NCBI RefSeq assembly: GCF_024461735.1
Contig: NZ_JANGAD010000005.1
Coordinates: 124,001 to 188,000 of the forward strand
Reading direction: 5' to 3'
Length of the DNA: 64,000 nt
From: Anaerotignum propionicum
GTDB taxonomy: Bacteria; Bacillota; Clostridia; Lachnospirales; Anaerotignaceae
This document shows positions 55,621-64,000 of the stretch, piece by piece. The notes under the pieces were generated by a model that saw only the letters and a program-made list of their open reading frames with translations, made no database searches and was not told where the DNA came from. A program made the translations under genes and the position numbers. Within the stretch, counting starts at the first letter, position 1. Each line of letters opens with the position of its first letter.

Positions 55621-56733
55621 TTGAAAGTTATGAATATTTTACTTGCAGGTTATGGGAACATAGGAAAGGCGTTTATGAAGCTTGTTGAGAAACATGGTTG
55701 CAACCACAATATTACGATTTGTGACCTTGAATATAATAATATGGACGCCATTCAATACATAAACGAACACCATTCAGAAATAGATCTCTTTATTAACCTT
55801 ACAGGTCTACGGACGAAACTTTTTCTTGAACTTGTTTATAAGTATAATTTGGCGTATGTGGATGCAGGTATTGAAAATGACGATGCTGAGATGACAAGTT
55901 ATGACTATTATAAAAATCTTCTTGAAACAAAAGCCAATAGTAAAATATTATTAGGTTTTGGTATGAATCCCGGACTGGTTGAACATATCTATTTTAAAAA
56001 TTTACCAAGTAAAAGACACTATGCGATTGTTTTTGAAACAGACAAAGCAACAAAAGGCAATGAGATATTTAATACATGGTCTTGTGAATCCTATTATTTG
56101 GAGGCCTGCGTGAATGATAAGTTTATTTCTACACCACAAAATCCTTATATAGTTGTGGATTGTCCTCCAATTTCGTTTACTGTTGAAAACCAAAAGAGAC
56201 AATACCTTCTCATACCCCATGAAGAGGTGTTTTCAATACAAAGATTAAGCCCCTTGTGCGATGGGAGTATGTTTATATATCAGGCACCTGTTAGTATTCA
56301 GGAATACTTATTGCATCATAAAATTAGCGAAAAGGAAGCAAAGCAGTTAAATAATCAAATGGACGTATCAGGAACTGAAAATGTCGGTATATTAATTTAT
56401 GATGATAGTGATAACCTTGTTTATTATCATAACACGGTATCCCATGAGGAAATATTCAAGGAGTTTAATACAAATGCAACCTGCTGGCAAACCGCATGTG
56501 GTGTTTATCTTGGTATGGAAATGATTGAGATCGTTGAAGACGGAACAATCGCAACCGTAAGTGATTTGTCAATAAAATATAGTGATGAAATAGATAGGGT
56601 TTTGAAGAAAATTAATTTTAATATTGATACTACTGAACATTATGTTTTAAAAGATGAATTCAAACAATTTATTGCAATATTACAGGACAAACTTGAAAAG
56701 TCCGGACAGGGTAATTGCTTGGTTAGATATTAA
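55621..56733 (+). CDS. Saccharopine dehydrogenase-like NAD(P)-binding protein
   Basis: A 370-residue oxidoreductase. The N terminus MNILLAGYGNIGKAFMKLV is a Rossmann dinucleotide loop, followed by LFINLTGLRTKLFLELV and AYVDAGIENDD, and LLGFGMNPGLVEH, the pattern of saccharopine dehydrogenase, carboxynorspermidine dehydrogenase and homospermidine synthase relatives. These enzymes join amines and carbonyls by reductive condensation. TTG 55621 is close to AGGAG; ATG 55630 is the alternative. It lies 15 bases after the transporter and before the condensation domain, so it may make or modify the amine building block. The exact substrate is unknown. Confidence 0.7.
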   Translation: MKVMNILLAGYGNIGKAFMKLVEKHGCNHNITICDLEYNNMDAIQYINEHHSEIDLFINLTGLRTKLFLELVYKYNLAYVDAGIENDDAEMTSYDYYKNLLETKANSKILLGFGMNPGLVEHIYFKNLPSKRHYAIVFETDKATKGNEIFNTWSCESYYLEACVNDKFISTPQNPYIVVDCPPISFTVENQKRQYLLIPHEEVFSIQRLSPLCDGSMFIYQAPVSIQEYLLHHKISEKEAKQLNNQMDVSGTENVGILIYDDSDNLVYYHNTVSHEEIFKEFNTNATCWQTACGVYLGMEMIEIVEDGTIATVSDLSIKYSDEIDRVLKKINFNIDTTEHYVLKDEFKQFIAILQDKLEKSGQGNCLVRY

Positions 56734-56759
56734 GGCACGGTTTGAATAAGGAGAATTTT

Positions 56760-58004
56760 ATGAATATTTTGCCAATTTGTGATGAGCAACAATATATTTT
56801 TGATGTAAATGAAGCAATTGATAGTATTCCTATGAAAATTTCGTATTCAATGGAATTTTCGAGAAGCTTTTCCCCAGAGGAGCTTTCCTTTGCCATTGAT
56901 AAATGTATCCAAGGGGCTGATGTTTTTGGAGCACGATGTCTTGTTATGGATGGACGTCAGTATATGGAATTTCTACCTTATCAGAAACAAGATATTCTTA
57001 CCTTCCATTTTTCAACGGAAGAAGAATATCATTTATTTTGTAAAAAGGTTTGGGCAACAAAGATAAATAATAGGGAGAAGCTTTATTACATATTTATTTA
57101 TTCTATTGCAGGTTCTTATTATGGCATTCACTTTAGTTTTAATCACCTAATTTTTGATGGGATATCCGTATTATTGCTAACAGATAAAATTCAAAAGGTT
57201 CTGCTTTTGAAGGATGAAGAAGTGAAATGGCACCCATTTTCAAAATATCTGGATAACTTAAAAGAATATAATGAAAGCGAAAAATATTTTGTAGATAAAG
57301 AGTTCTGGGAAAATAAGTTTTTAGAAATTTTTAATAGTGATTATCTTTTTGATGATGTAATTGATACGGATGAATCAGTAATTAAGGAATTAACTTTCCA
57401 GACAAGCAAAGAGTTTAAGGATAATTTATTTGAGTATTGTTCCAAAAACAATATTTCAGTTCATATTTTGATTGCTTCTATTCTTGCACAGATTATAAAT
57501 ACAAGAACACGGTGCAAGCGTTTTTACTTCGAAATTCCTATTGGAAATCGCTTGGGAACCGATGAAAAAAACAGCTTAGGTGTTTACGAAATTGGGCCTC
57601 CTTTCATTTTTGACTTTACGAAATATAACAATATTTTTGAGCTATATCAGTCGGTTCAGAAACAGTCCATAGATTATTATAAGCATAGAAATTTTGACTG
57701 GAATACAAAAATACTTTCTAAGGAATACGAAGAAAAATATGGTAGGTATATTCCCCAGTTCTCCTTTTCGTATTTTTGTACCAATAAAAAGCCTTCTGTT
57801 TCTTTTGCGACTTTGAAGCATCACAATTGTGAAACTGACTTTCTGCCTATGACGTTACATATTACTGACTACATCGATTGGAAAACGATTGGATTTTCTT
57901 ATATATATTGGGAAAATTACTTTACCGATGAGGAAGTTATTGAAATTCATAAGGAAATTGAAACCACAATAGCAAATATTCTTAAGATAAAAGGCTTTTC
58001 GTAA
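56760..58004 (+). CDS. Free-standing condensation-domain protein (NRPS type)
   Basis: A 414-residue protein of the condensation/chloramphenicol acetyltransferase superfamily. The active-site motif is FNHLIFDGIS, that is HHxxxDG with the catalytic second His kept and the first replaced by Asn. FEIPIGNRLGTDEKNSLGVY matches the downstream latch region. ATG 56760 follows AAGGAG; a TTG at 56742 is rejected. Such domains join an acyl group on a carrier protein to an amine or alcohol. With the AMP ligase and carrier protein next to it, it would complete a minimal assembly line. Confidence 0.75.
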   Translation: MNILPICDEQQYIFDVNEAIDSIPMKISYSMEFSRSFSPEELSFAIDKCIQGADVFGARCLVMDGRQYMEFLPYQKQDILTFHFSTEEEYHLFCKKVWATKINNREKLYYIFIYSIAGSYYGIHFSFNHLIFDGISVLLLTDKIQKVLLLKDEEVKWHPFSKYLDNLKEYNESEKYFVDKEFWENKFLEIFNSDYLFDDVIDTDESVIKELTFQTSKEFKDNLFEYCSKNNISVHILIASILAQIINTRTRCKRFYFEIPIGNRLGTDEKNSLGVYEIGPPFIFDFTKYNNIFELYQSVQKQSIDYYKHRNFDWNTKILSKEYEEKYGRYIPQFSFSYFCTNKKPSVSFATLKHHNCETDFLPMTLHITDYIDWKTIGFSYIYWENYFTDEEVIEIHKEIETTIANILKIKGFS

Positions 58005-58054
58005 AGAAAAACAGAAAAACACAACGATTTTATTTGCCTAGGGGGAGTATATAC

Positions 58055-59548
58055 ATGTTTGAAAACATTTCAACAATCAGTGATCTACTTTTTTTAACTA
58101 CAAATCATTATGGTGAAAGGGATGCATTTTCCTATTTAAAAGGTGGAAATATGTATTCCGTGACTTATTCTGAATTTTCACAACAGGTTACGGCAGCAGC
58201 AAAGTCTCTTATTCTAAGGGGTATTACAAATAGTAAAATAGCACTTGTTTCTGAAAATTCTTTTGACTGCTTAAAGTGGTGTTTTGCCGTGCCTCTCTCT
58301 GGAAATGTGCTCGTTATTTTGGATAATATGGCAACAATACAGGAAAAAGCCTATATGGTTGAGCACAGCGATACCTCTTGTTTAATTTATTCCCACCTCA
58401 ATCAGCCGTTTTGTGATGATACAACAAAAAATAATAAAAGCGTTCAACATACAATCTGCATAGAGGAGGATGCTGAGAACCATCTTAATTGTGAATCAGC
58501 TGTGGAATTAGAAAAAACTGACGGTTCAGAATTATCATACATATTTTATACTTCGGGAACTACGGGTAAGCCAAAGGGTGTAATGCAGTCTCAAATTAAT
58601 TTACTGCGGTCTAGTCTATATCTTTCTTATAGTCTTAAAGTCAAAGATTCTATCTTTTTAATATTACCGCTAAATCATATTCTACCTTTTGCGAATGTGG
58701 TATTTAGTTCTATGTATAGCGGTGGAAATTTATTTATTTCAACAGGATTGAAGAATCTTTTCATGGAAATGCAGGAAGTTAGACCATACTGTACTTTTTT
58801 GGTACCAGCATTGCTAACATATTTTGATAAAATGATTCATGTGACAGCACAAGAGCTTATGAAAATAAGCAGTTTAGACCAACTTACTGCAAGGAAACAG
58901 GCATGCGACCAATTGCTTGGGGGAAATTTAAGAATCATTGTCATTGGTGGTGCACCTCTTGATTTAGAAATTGCTAAACGTATGCAAGAGCTGGGCATTT
59001 TGGTACTTAATGGATATGGGCTGACGGAAACTTGCGGTTCCATCACCGTAAATCCAAATGATGATAATCGACTTGGAAGTATTGGTCGTATCAATTTTAA
59101 TTCTGGAGCAAAAACGAAAGATGGAGAACTTTTGTTTAAAAATCCATACCTTTTTAAAGGATATTATAAGGATTCAAAGGCAACGGAAGAAGCATTCCTT
59201 GATGAATGGTTTTTAAGCGGAGACTTAGGTTATATTGAAGACAATTATGCATATATTGTGGGCAGAAAAAAGAATTTAATTGTATTGCCCAATGGAAAAA
59301 ATATAAGCCCAGAAGAGCTTGAGCTTGAACTAATGAAGATTGAAGAGATTGGAGAGGTTGTAGTTTGCCAAGAAAATGGGAAACTTACAGCCAAAGTTTA
59401 TTCGGAGCATGATAGACTGATAATCCGTAAAAAAATAAACGCAATGAATAAAATGCTAGCTTCTTATAAGCAAATTGAAAGTGTTGTTTTTTGCGAAGAA
59501 GAGTTTCCCAAAACAGGCAGCAAAAAAATTAGAAGAGGAGAAATTTAA
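58055..59548 (+). CDS. AMP-forming acyl/aminoacyl ligase (adenylation enzyme)
   Basis: A 497-residue ANL-superfamily enzyme. Core motifs: YIFYTSGTTGKPKGVM (ATP loop), LNGYGLTETCGS, EWFLSGDLGYIEDNYAYIVGR with the ribose-binding Asp, and the C-terminal catalytic Lys in KTGSKKIRRG. It activates a carboxylic acid as the adenylate and probably loads it on the carrier protein whose gene starts one base after its stop. ATG 58055 follows GGGGGAG. The specificity residues cannot be read without a structural alignment; it resembles acyl ligases as much as amino-acid-activating A domains. Confidence 0.85.
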   Translation: MFENISTISDLLFLTTNHYGERDAFSYLKGGNMYSVTYSEFSQQVTAAAKSLILRGITNSKIALVSENSFDCLKWCFAVPLSGNVLVILDNMATIQEKAYMVEHSDTSCLIYSHLNQPFCDDTTKNNKSVQHTICIEEDAENHLNCESAVELEKTDGSELSYIFYTSGTTGKPKGVMQSQINLLRSSLYLSYSLKVKDSIFLILPLNHILPFANVVFSSMYSGGNLFISTGLKNLFMEMQEVRPYCTFLVPALLTYFDKMIHVTAQELMKISSLDQLTARKQACDQLLGGNLRIIVIGGAPLDLEIAKRMQELGILVLNGYGLTETCGSITVNPNDDNRLGSIGRINFNSGAKTKDGELLFKNPYLFKGYYKDSKATEEAFLDEWFLSGDLGYIEDNYAYIVGRKKNLIVLPNGKNISPEELELELMKIEEIGEVVVCQENGKLTAKVYSEHDRLIIRKKINAMNKMLASYKQIESVVFCEEEFPKTGSKKIRRGEI

Positions 59549-59549
59549 T

Positions 59550-59789
59550 ATGCTTACCGAAATGATAAATATGATTAAAGATATCTTTTCACCAGCGATA
59601 GAGGTTACAGGGGATACAGCTTTAAAAACTGATTTGCAGCTGGATTCCTTTGAAATAATAAATCTCATTGGCATTTTGGAAGATAAATATAACGTTGATA
59701 TTAATGTAAATGATATAGTTTCTTTAATTACAATTGAAGATATTTGTAATTATATTGCTAATAAAAAAAGCCCTGACCAGATTATATAA
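59550..59789 (+). CDS. Acyl/peptidyl carrier protein
   Basis: A 79-residue carrier protein. S33 in QLDSFEIINLIGILEDKY is the phosphopantetheine attachment site (DSxxxxxL). The surface is acidic, as usual. GAGGAG precedes ATG 59550, one base after the ligase stop codon; a longer in-frame reading would overlap the ligase by 75 bases and is rejected. It should carry the acyl or aminoacyl group between the ligase and the condensation enzyme. No phosphopantetheinyl transferase or thioesterase is in the window. Confidence 0.9.
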   Translation: MLTEMINMIKDIFSPAIEVTGDTALKTDLQLDSFEIINLIGILEDKYNVDINVNDIVSLITIEDICNYIANKKSPDQII

Positions 59790-60478
59790 ATATTCAAATT
59801 CTACTAATTTAAATGCGACTGCAGAAGATGAAAAGTTTAAAATGTATTGTCAAGAAGTGCCCTCTATTTAAGGGCATGCTGAATAAAAGGGATACTATAT
59901 TTTTCTGCTCGTTTCATGCCGATTACAAACAGTGCAGGCTTGAGGGGATTTGCAGCGTATGAGGAAACCTACAAAAGCATCATTGAGAAAAATAAAATAT
60001 AATAGTGAGCTTAATTGGAAATATTATTTTTCAAACTTTAAATCTATAGGCTTTGGTTCAGTGGGAATTCCTGCTTAAACCAAAGCCTATTCTTATGCTA
60101 TAAAATATAAGAAAAGTAGGAAAATATTATGATTTCTATTTAATAAAGACAGGGAATGGAGATTGAAGTGCTTGTTTTTGAATATCAGACAAGACGAATT
60201 GATTTATGGGAAAACAAAAGAAATTTATAAGTTTCTTATAAATCTAAGTCATAACTGTTATTGAATGAATACTCCTAAAAATGAAAATATTTTTGGATAT
60301 GATATAAAATCTACTTTGAGGAAAACAGAATATAAATGTAAATTGTGAACTCAAGCAGAAAACAGTATGATAAATCAATAAATGGTACACATTGTTGCTT
60401 GATTTTTTTGGGGCTGTCATTTGTTTTTACCATATTTCTCTAATTCGTTGATTTGAAGAATCAGATAAGCGACTTTAC
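59790..60478. other. Spacer with a coding remnant
   Basis: From about 59805 to 60002, frames broken by stops and shifts read like protein (NATAEDEKFKMYCQEVPSI, later AYEETYKSIIEKNKI with stop). I do not recognise the parent. The hairpin at 60046-60090 is listed separately; after it nothing is supported. Confidence 0.35.
60046..60090 (+). terminator. Hairpin, possible terminator of the biosynthesis operon
   Basis: ATAGGCTTTGGTT (60046-60058) and AACCAAAGCCTAT (60078-60090) are exact complements over a 19-nt loop; a weak U-rich stretch (TCTTAT) follows. Confidence 0.5.
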
Positions 60479-60997
60479 TTAAAAATAGCGTCTTACTTTT
60501 TGCATATAATTAAGATACGTGTCTCCGAATTTGGATATACACCATCTTTCTTCCGACAAAATAATCCAATGTGCTGATATTTGAAAAACAATTAATATGG
60601 CAAGCAATACCAACGACTTTGTAAGCAATACACAGCCTAAAAAATAAATAAAATATGCCACATACATAGGATTTCGAGATAATCCGTAGAGTCCCTTATC
60701 AGTGATACCATATTGGTTAGGTTCTGCGAAATTTAAAATGGACCCAATACACAATAAGATCCCTAATCCATATATCATCAAGCCGGCATAAAGAAAATAT
60801 GTATTAGTGGTAATCTTGAGGAAACATAGATATACAAAAATCAGAATGTTTGAAATCTGATAAAGAGAGTAAGCTAACTTTTCTTTTCCTATCATGGGAG
60901 TGAAGAAAGCAGCTCGTTTTAACCCTTCCCTATTTAAAATACTTAAGAGCCCATATCTTATTAGTAATAGGGGTATCACTGTTAGAAATGCATTCAT
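60479..60997 (-). CDS. Isoprenylcysteine methyltransferase/PEMT-like membrane protein
   Basis: A 172-residue integral membrane protein with about five hydrophobic segments. GLYGLSRNPMYVAYFIYFLG and, at the C terminus, SEERWCISKFGDTYLNYMQKVRRYF are the SAM-binding and substrate motifs of the ICMT/phospholipid methyltransferase family (RNPxY, EE, Y..Y). ATG 60997 is chosen because AAAGGGTGG precedes it; the frame runs 23 codons further without a site. Bacterial members methylate lipids, isoprenoids or unknown small molecules. It stands alone on its strand. Confidence 0.75.
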   Translation of the reverse strand: MNAFLTVIPLLLIRYGLLSILNREGLKRAAFFTPMIGKEKLAYSLYQISNILIFVYLCFLKITTNTYFLYAGLMIYGLGILLCIGSILNFAEPNQYGITDKGLYGLSRNPMYVAYFIYFLGCVLLTKSLVLLAILIVFQISAHWIILSEERWCISKFGDTYLNYMQKVRRYF

Positions 60998-61199
60998 TGT
61001 AACCACCCTTTCATAAATATCCAAGGTATATTTAAGGATAAAAAAGTTCCTACTAAAAGGTATCATACCATATATTTGGGTAGCAAAGATGAAAATGGCA
61101 TAAGAAAGTTGCTGACAACCACTTTATATAGTATAGTGTTCATAAGGAAAACGGTACTCTTGTTGCTCATAATAAAAACCTTTGAGAGGAAATATAGAT

Positions 61200-62021
61200 A
61201 TGAAAAAAAATAAATATGATGAAAAATTTCCTAGATTACTCAATTCTATTGTGTGTGCAATAGATATACTAGGGTTTTCAGAAATGATACTGGATTCTTG
61301 TAATAATGGATTAGGAGATAATTTACTAGGGGAGATAAATTACCTGATTGAAAAAAATAAAAAGTGTATTATTCCGGACAAATATAGTGAAGGAAAAATC
61401 AAAATATTTACGGACAATATGGTTGTTGCATACCCAATCGATTATGATGGGGAAGCAGAGCTAAATGAGATTTTGGATAATGTTGCAGAGTATCAATTCA
61501 ATTTGGCATTAGAGGGTCTATTTGTTCGAGGCGGAATAAGCATTGGTGAGTTTTATATTAATGAAGATATTGTTTTTGGACCAGCTTTGTTAGATGCGCA
61601 TTATCAAGAAAGCGAAATTGCCTGTTATCCAAGAATTGTTTTAGATGATAAAACCGTAAAACAGTTACAAATATATATACAGAACTACAATGATATGCCT
61701 GAAAACCAAAACATTTTAATTGATACCGATGGGAAATGGTTTATAGGGTACTTAAATACTATTTTTAAATACTATAAGGAATGCAGTAATGAATACGAAT
61801 TTGAATTAGTTAAAATTAAGCTGTTGGAAAAACATAAAGAAAAACTTGAGGAAATGCTTATGAAGCATAAGGAAAATATATTTGTATGGGACAAGTACGT
61901 TTGGACTGCAAATTATCATAATTTCTTCTGTGATTTGTACTTCCCACAAGAAACAGATTTAAAAATCGCTAAGCACTTATTACTTTCATGGCCTAGACAA
62001 ATCTCAACTGGTGATTTCTAA
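61200..62021 (+). CDS. Orphan protein with class III nucleotide-cyclase-like fold
   Basis: A 273-residue soluble protein. CAIDILGFSEMI near the N terminus and KIFTDNMVVAYP about 70 residues on match the two metal-binding Asp positions of class III cyclases (FADIVGF and GDAVMAV), and FVRGGISIGEFYI with VFGPALLDAHYQE continues the fold. The base-specifying and transition-state residues are not evident. A helical C-terminal part of about 100 residues is of unknown type. ATG 61200 follows GAGAGGA. Similar proteins of unknown role occur scattered in bacteria, some in defence loci; no effector gene is next to it here. Confidence 0.6.
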   Translation: MKKNKYDEKFPRLLNSIVCAIDILGFSEMILDSCNNGLGDNLLGEINYLIEKNKKCIIPDKYSEGKIKIFTDNMVVAYPIDYDGEAELNEILDNVAEYQFNLALEGLFVRGGISIGEFYINEDIVFGPALLDAHYQESEIACYPRIVLDDKTVKQLQIYIQNYNDMPENQNILIDTDGKWFIGYLNTIFKYYKECSNEYEFELVKIKLLEKHKEKLEEMLMKHKENIFVWDKYVWTANYHNFFCDLYFPQETDLKIAKHLLLSWPRQISTGDF

Positions 62022-62091
62022 AATTCTTTTATTATAAAAGGAATATACCTATTAACGGATTGAACTACTATTAGAGAAAGAGGTGGATAAA

Positions 62092-62454
62092 ATGCATATG
62101 AAACATGTGACATTACGTGTCAAAAACTTGGAGCAGTCGATTAAATTTTATGAAATGATAACGGGGTTAACTGTACATCGGCGGTTTAATGCAGATTTAG
62201 CAGAAATAGCATTTATGACCAATGGTGAAGGAGAAACAGAGATGGAACTTCTCCAAGTGCCACAAGGCCAAACCTTTGAAGGCAAAGGGATGTTTATCTG
62301 TTTTGAAACAGACAAATTGGATGAAATGCATCAACTTGCTAAAAATCGGGGTCTTAACCCTTCACCAATTCAATACCCAGGGGATGAAACCAATTATTTT
62401 TATGTATATGATCCCGATGGGGTATCGATACAACTACGTACATTTCCAAATTAA
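62092..62454 (+). CDS. VOC-family (glyoxalase-like) protein
   Basis: A 120-residue vicinal oxygen chelate protein: MKHVTLRVKNLEQSIKFYE with the first metal-ligand His, TEMELLQV with a Glu, and YVYDPDGVSIQLRTF closing the second half, where Gln replaces the usual Glu. ATG 62092 follows AGAGGTGG. It is only distantly like the VOC protein at 32442. The substrate is unknown. Confidence 0.8.
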   Translation: MHMKHVTLRVKNLEQSIKFYEMITGLTVHRRFNADLAEIAFMTNGEGETEMELLQVPQGQTFEGKGMFICFETDKLDEMHQLAKNRGLNPSPIQYPGDETNYFYVYDPDGVSIQLRTFPN

Positions 62455-62659
62455 TGTAGAATACTATGCCAATTCGTGAAGGCAAAGCAAAAGACAATTC
62501 ATTTAAGCCTTTTCCGGATCAATTATAGAAAACGTCTAAATCTATTTAAGCAATATTAAGCCAATGAGATTTTGAGACTAGGCTAATCTTGCTGCAATTA
62601 CTTAAATTTGATAGAAAAACGGGCGATAAAGTGTTAGGAAAATATAACGGTAACCTGAA

Positions 62660-62700
62660 AACACCCAGCAGCTTAAATGTCTGCCGGGTGTTTTTCTTTT
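62660..62700. terminator. Bidirectional terminator
   Basis: AACACCC (62660-62666) pairs with GGGTGTT (62686-62692), with an inner GCAG/CTGC stem, followed by TTTTC TTTTT on the plus strand. It lies next to the 3' end of the convergent oleate hydratase gene. Confidence 0.7.
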
Positions 62701-62712
62701 TCTATTTTGCTG

Positions 62713-64000
62713 TTAAATCAATTGGTATTCTCTCAGCAGCTTTTCAATATCAGTACCGGAAATCTTTTTAAGCACTTCGCCAAGTACTGCTTTCTGTTTC
62801 GGATCAAGCTCCATTTGAGTAATTTTTTTACCATCACTCATTTTTGAAGCAGCGTTGAGCAGATCACGGACATCATAAGTGCTTCCCCAAACCTCGGGAA
62901 CTCCCCTGTCAATGTCAAGCAGTGTATAGACGCTTTCCATAGAAGTTCTTAAGGAGTATTCAATGGTAAAGATGGTATCTCTGGTTGTTTCAGCAAATTG
63001 TCCTAGAAAAGCAAAGTTTACACTGCCTGCCGGAATCACATCAGGGCGGTCACCTGCCTCACGTGGCATAAAGAAGGCGGTTATATATGGCATCATGCAA
63101 GGCACTGTATTAGCGCTGTGTTCTGCCAATTCCTCGATTTGACTCTCGGGAACACCCATATGATACAGCCATTCCATACAGATTTCCTTGCCAGTGCAGT
63201 CACGCATGGCTTTTTTGACAAAGTTGCCCGGCTTATCGGTAAACAAGGCGTAAATCCAGCCAACCAGCTGATCCTTTGGTTGATTGCGGAAATGGGGCTG
63301 ACGGTTAAAGGTCCAACTAAGCAGCCAATTGGAATCCTTGGCAGTGACGATGCCGCCAGTAACCACTTTGCCGCTGAAGGGATCACGCTTGCATATTTTC
63401 TGAATATAGGGGGGGATACGGTCATCCAGCGTTGTTACCGTAGCAGACATCCAATTGCTTTGCTCTGCATCACAGCAGAATTTATCCGGATGTCCAAAGG
63501 AGGGGTCTTGTGCTGCAATTTTGCGCCACAGATCCCAGCCGCCACCTTTTTTGATTTCATAGTTAAAAGGTGCCGGAGTATTTTGATTGCCAATAGAAGA
63601 ATTTTCAACACAGCCGCCGTTGGTAATAAATACGAGGTCATTTTCTGTTAAATCAATGTGATCCTCCAAACCGTCTCGGATAATATCGATACGGGTTGCT
63701 GCTTTTTTATCCGTCTTGGTATCAAAAATAATATTCTCTACCTTCGTGCCGTAATGAAATTGAACATCGTGGGCCTCCAGATATTTGACCAGCGGCAGAA
63801 TCATGGATTCGTACTGGTTAAGTTTTGTAAAGCGAACGGCTGTGAAATCAGGCATCCCGCCAATATGGTGGATGAACCGCTTGATATATAGCTTCATTTC
63901 CAATGCACTATGCCAATTCTCAAAAGCAAACATGGTACGCCAGTACAGCCAGAAGTTAGAATTTAGCACTTCATCACTGAATACCTGGGAAATGCGCTTG
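62713..64000 (-). CDS. ohyA: Oleate hydratase (MCRA family), 5' end outside the window
   Basis: The last 428 residues of an FAD-dependent oleate hydratase of about 590 residues; the frame stays open through the window edge, so the FAD-binding N terminus is missing. VFSDEVLNSNFWLYWRTMFAFE, written here as VFSDEVLNS and FWLYWRTMFAFENWHS, plus DLVFITNGGCVENSS, HFRNQPKDQLVGWIYALF and PCMMPYITAFFMPREAGDRP are family motifs. It adds water to the cis-9 bond of oleic acid, giving 10-hydroxystearate, and protects against toxic unsaturated fatty acids. It acts in the cytosol at the membrane. The C terminus is complete. Confidence 0.95.
   Translation of the reverse strand, partial: KRISQVFSDEVLNSNFWLYWRTMFAFENWHSALEMKLYIKRFIHHIGGMPDFTAVRFTKLNQYESMILPLVKYLEAHDVQFHYGTKVENIIFDTKTDKKAATRIDIIRDGLEDHIDLTENDLVFITNGGCVENSSIGNQNTPAPFNYEIKKGGGWDLWRKIAAQDPSFGHPDKFCCDAEQSNWMSATVTTLDDRIPPYIQKICKRDPFSGKVVTGGIVTAKDSNWLLSWTFNRQPHFRNQPKDQLVGWIYALFTDKPGNFVKKAMRDCTGKEICMEWLYHMGVPESQIEELAEHSANTVPCMMPYITAFFMPREAGDRPDVIPAGSVNFAFLGQFAETTRDTIFTIEYSLRTSMESVYTLLDIDRGVPEVWGSTYDVRDLLNAASKMSDGKKITQMELDPKQKAVLGEVLKKISGTDIEKLLREYQLI

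Noticed and set aside
61200..62454. Complete Pycsar defence system.
   Set aside because: No effector with a cyclic-nucleotide-binding or membrane domain lies beside the cyclase-like gene; its neighbour is a VOC protein.

Overview
The window reads as a low-G+C, anaerobic, probably spore-forming member of the Clostridia. The evidence is A+T-rich DNA with strong Shine-Dalgarno sites and frequent TTG/GTG starts, a nitrogenase-like locus, an [FeFe]-hydrogenase-type protein, SLH-domain surface protein, MotAB, ACR3/ArsAD arsenic resistance, and a decayed spore-coat cotJB/cotJC remnant. I cannot name the genus. No rRNA, tRNA or CRISPR array was seen. Many spacers hold decayed gene fragments.

Layout. 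(1) 178-7719: a sulfur-salvage locus. A 48-residue peptide in which one residue in three is Met or Cys is followed by a terminator hairpin, then YezD, O-acetylhomoserine sulfhydrylase, NifX-like and NifB-like maturation proteins, and a NifD/NifK/NifH-like reductase. The combination resembles the methylthio-alkane reductase (Mar) system, which releases methanethiol for methionine synthesis. (2) 8288-16637: a block that looks clearly more G+C-rich than its flanks, with an HTH protein, an AgrA/AgrC-type LytTR two-component pair, a small Cys-rich protein and a 1897-residue SLH surface protein; decayed wall-binding repeats follow. (3) 17500-32822: kelch protein, motAB, alpha/beta hydrolase, subtilase-like lipoprotein with an OmpR/HK pair, small regulators, YehS, a WYL regulator facing peptidase E, and an HxlR regulator facing cupin and VOC proteins. 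(4) 33208-42491: a 97-bp palindrome, an XRE-controlled ABC-2 exporter, a MarR-controlled heterodimeric ABC exporter, and a MarR/flavodoxin pair. (5) 42529-46808: a 277-bp MITE-like element made of serial hairpins, touching the stop codon of arsC in an arsR-ACR3-arsD-arsA-arsC operon. (6) 47102-48349: [FeFe]-hydrogenase-like protein. (7) 49086-59789: CPBP protease-like protein, a second LytTR/GHKL pair, and a five-gene operon: a sensor-fused MFS transporter, a saccharopine-dehydrogenase-like oxidoreductase, a free condensation domain, an AMP ligase and a carrier protein. (8) 60479-64000: methyltransferase-like membrane protein, orphan nucleotide-cyclase-like protein, VOC protein and a partial oleate hydratase.

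The most interesting system is region 7. The same pair of direct repeats (CAATTRCCCC, 21 bp apart) stands exactly 28 bp before an extended -10 both in front of the sensor kinase gene and in front of the biosynthesis/export operon, so the two-component system probably controls itself and the operon. The G+C-rich block has the same design with a different repeat. The second most interesting is region 1, where the Met/Cys-rich peptide and the terminator look like an attenuator for sulfur amino acids. All functional statements rest on reading sequence and motifs by eye; no database search was possible.
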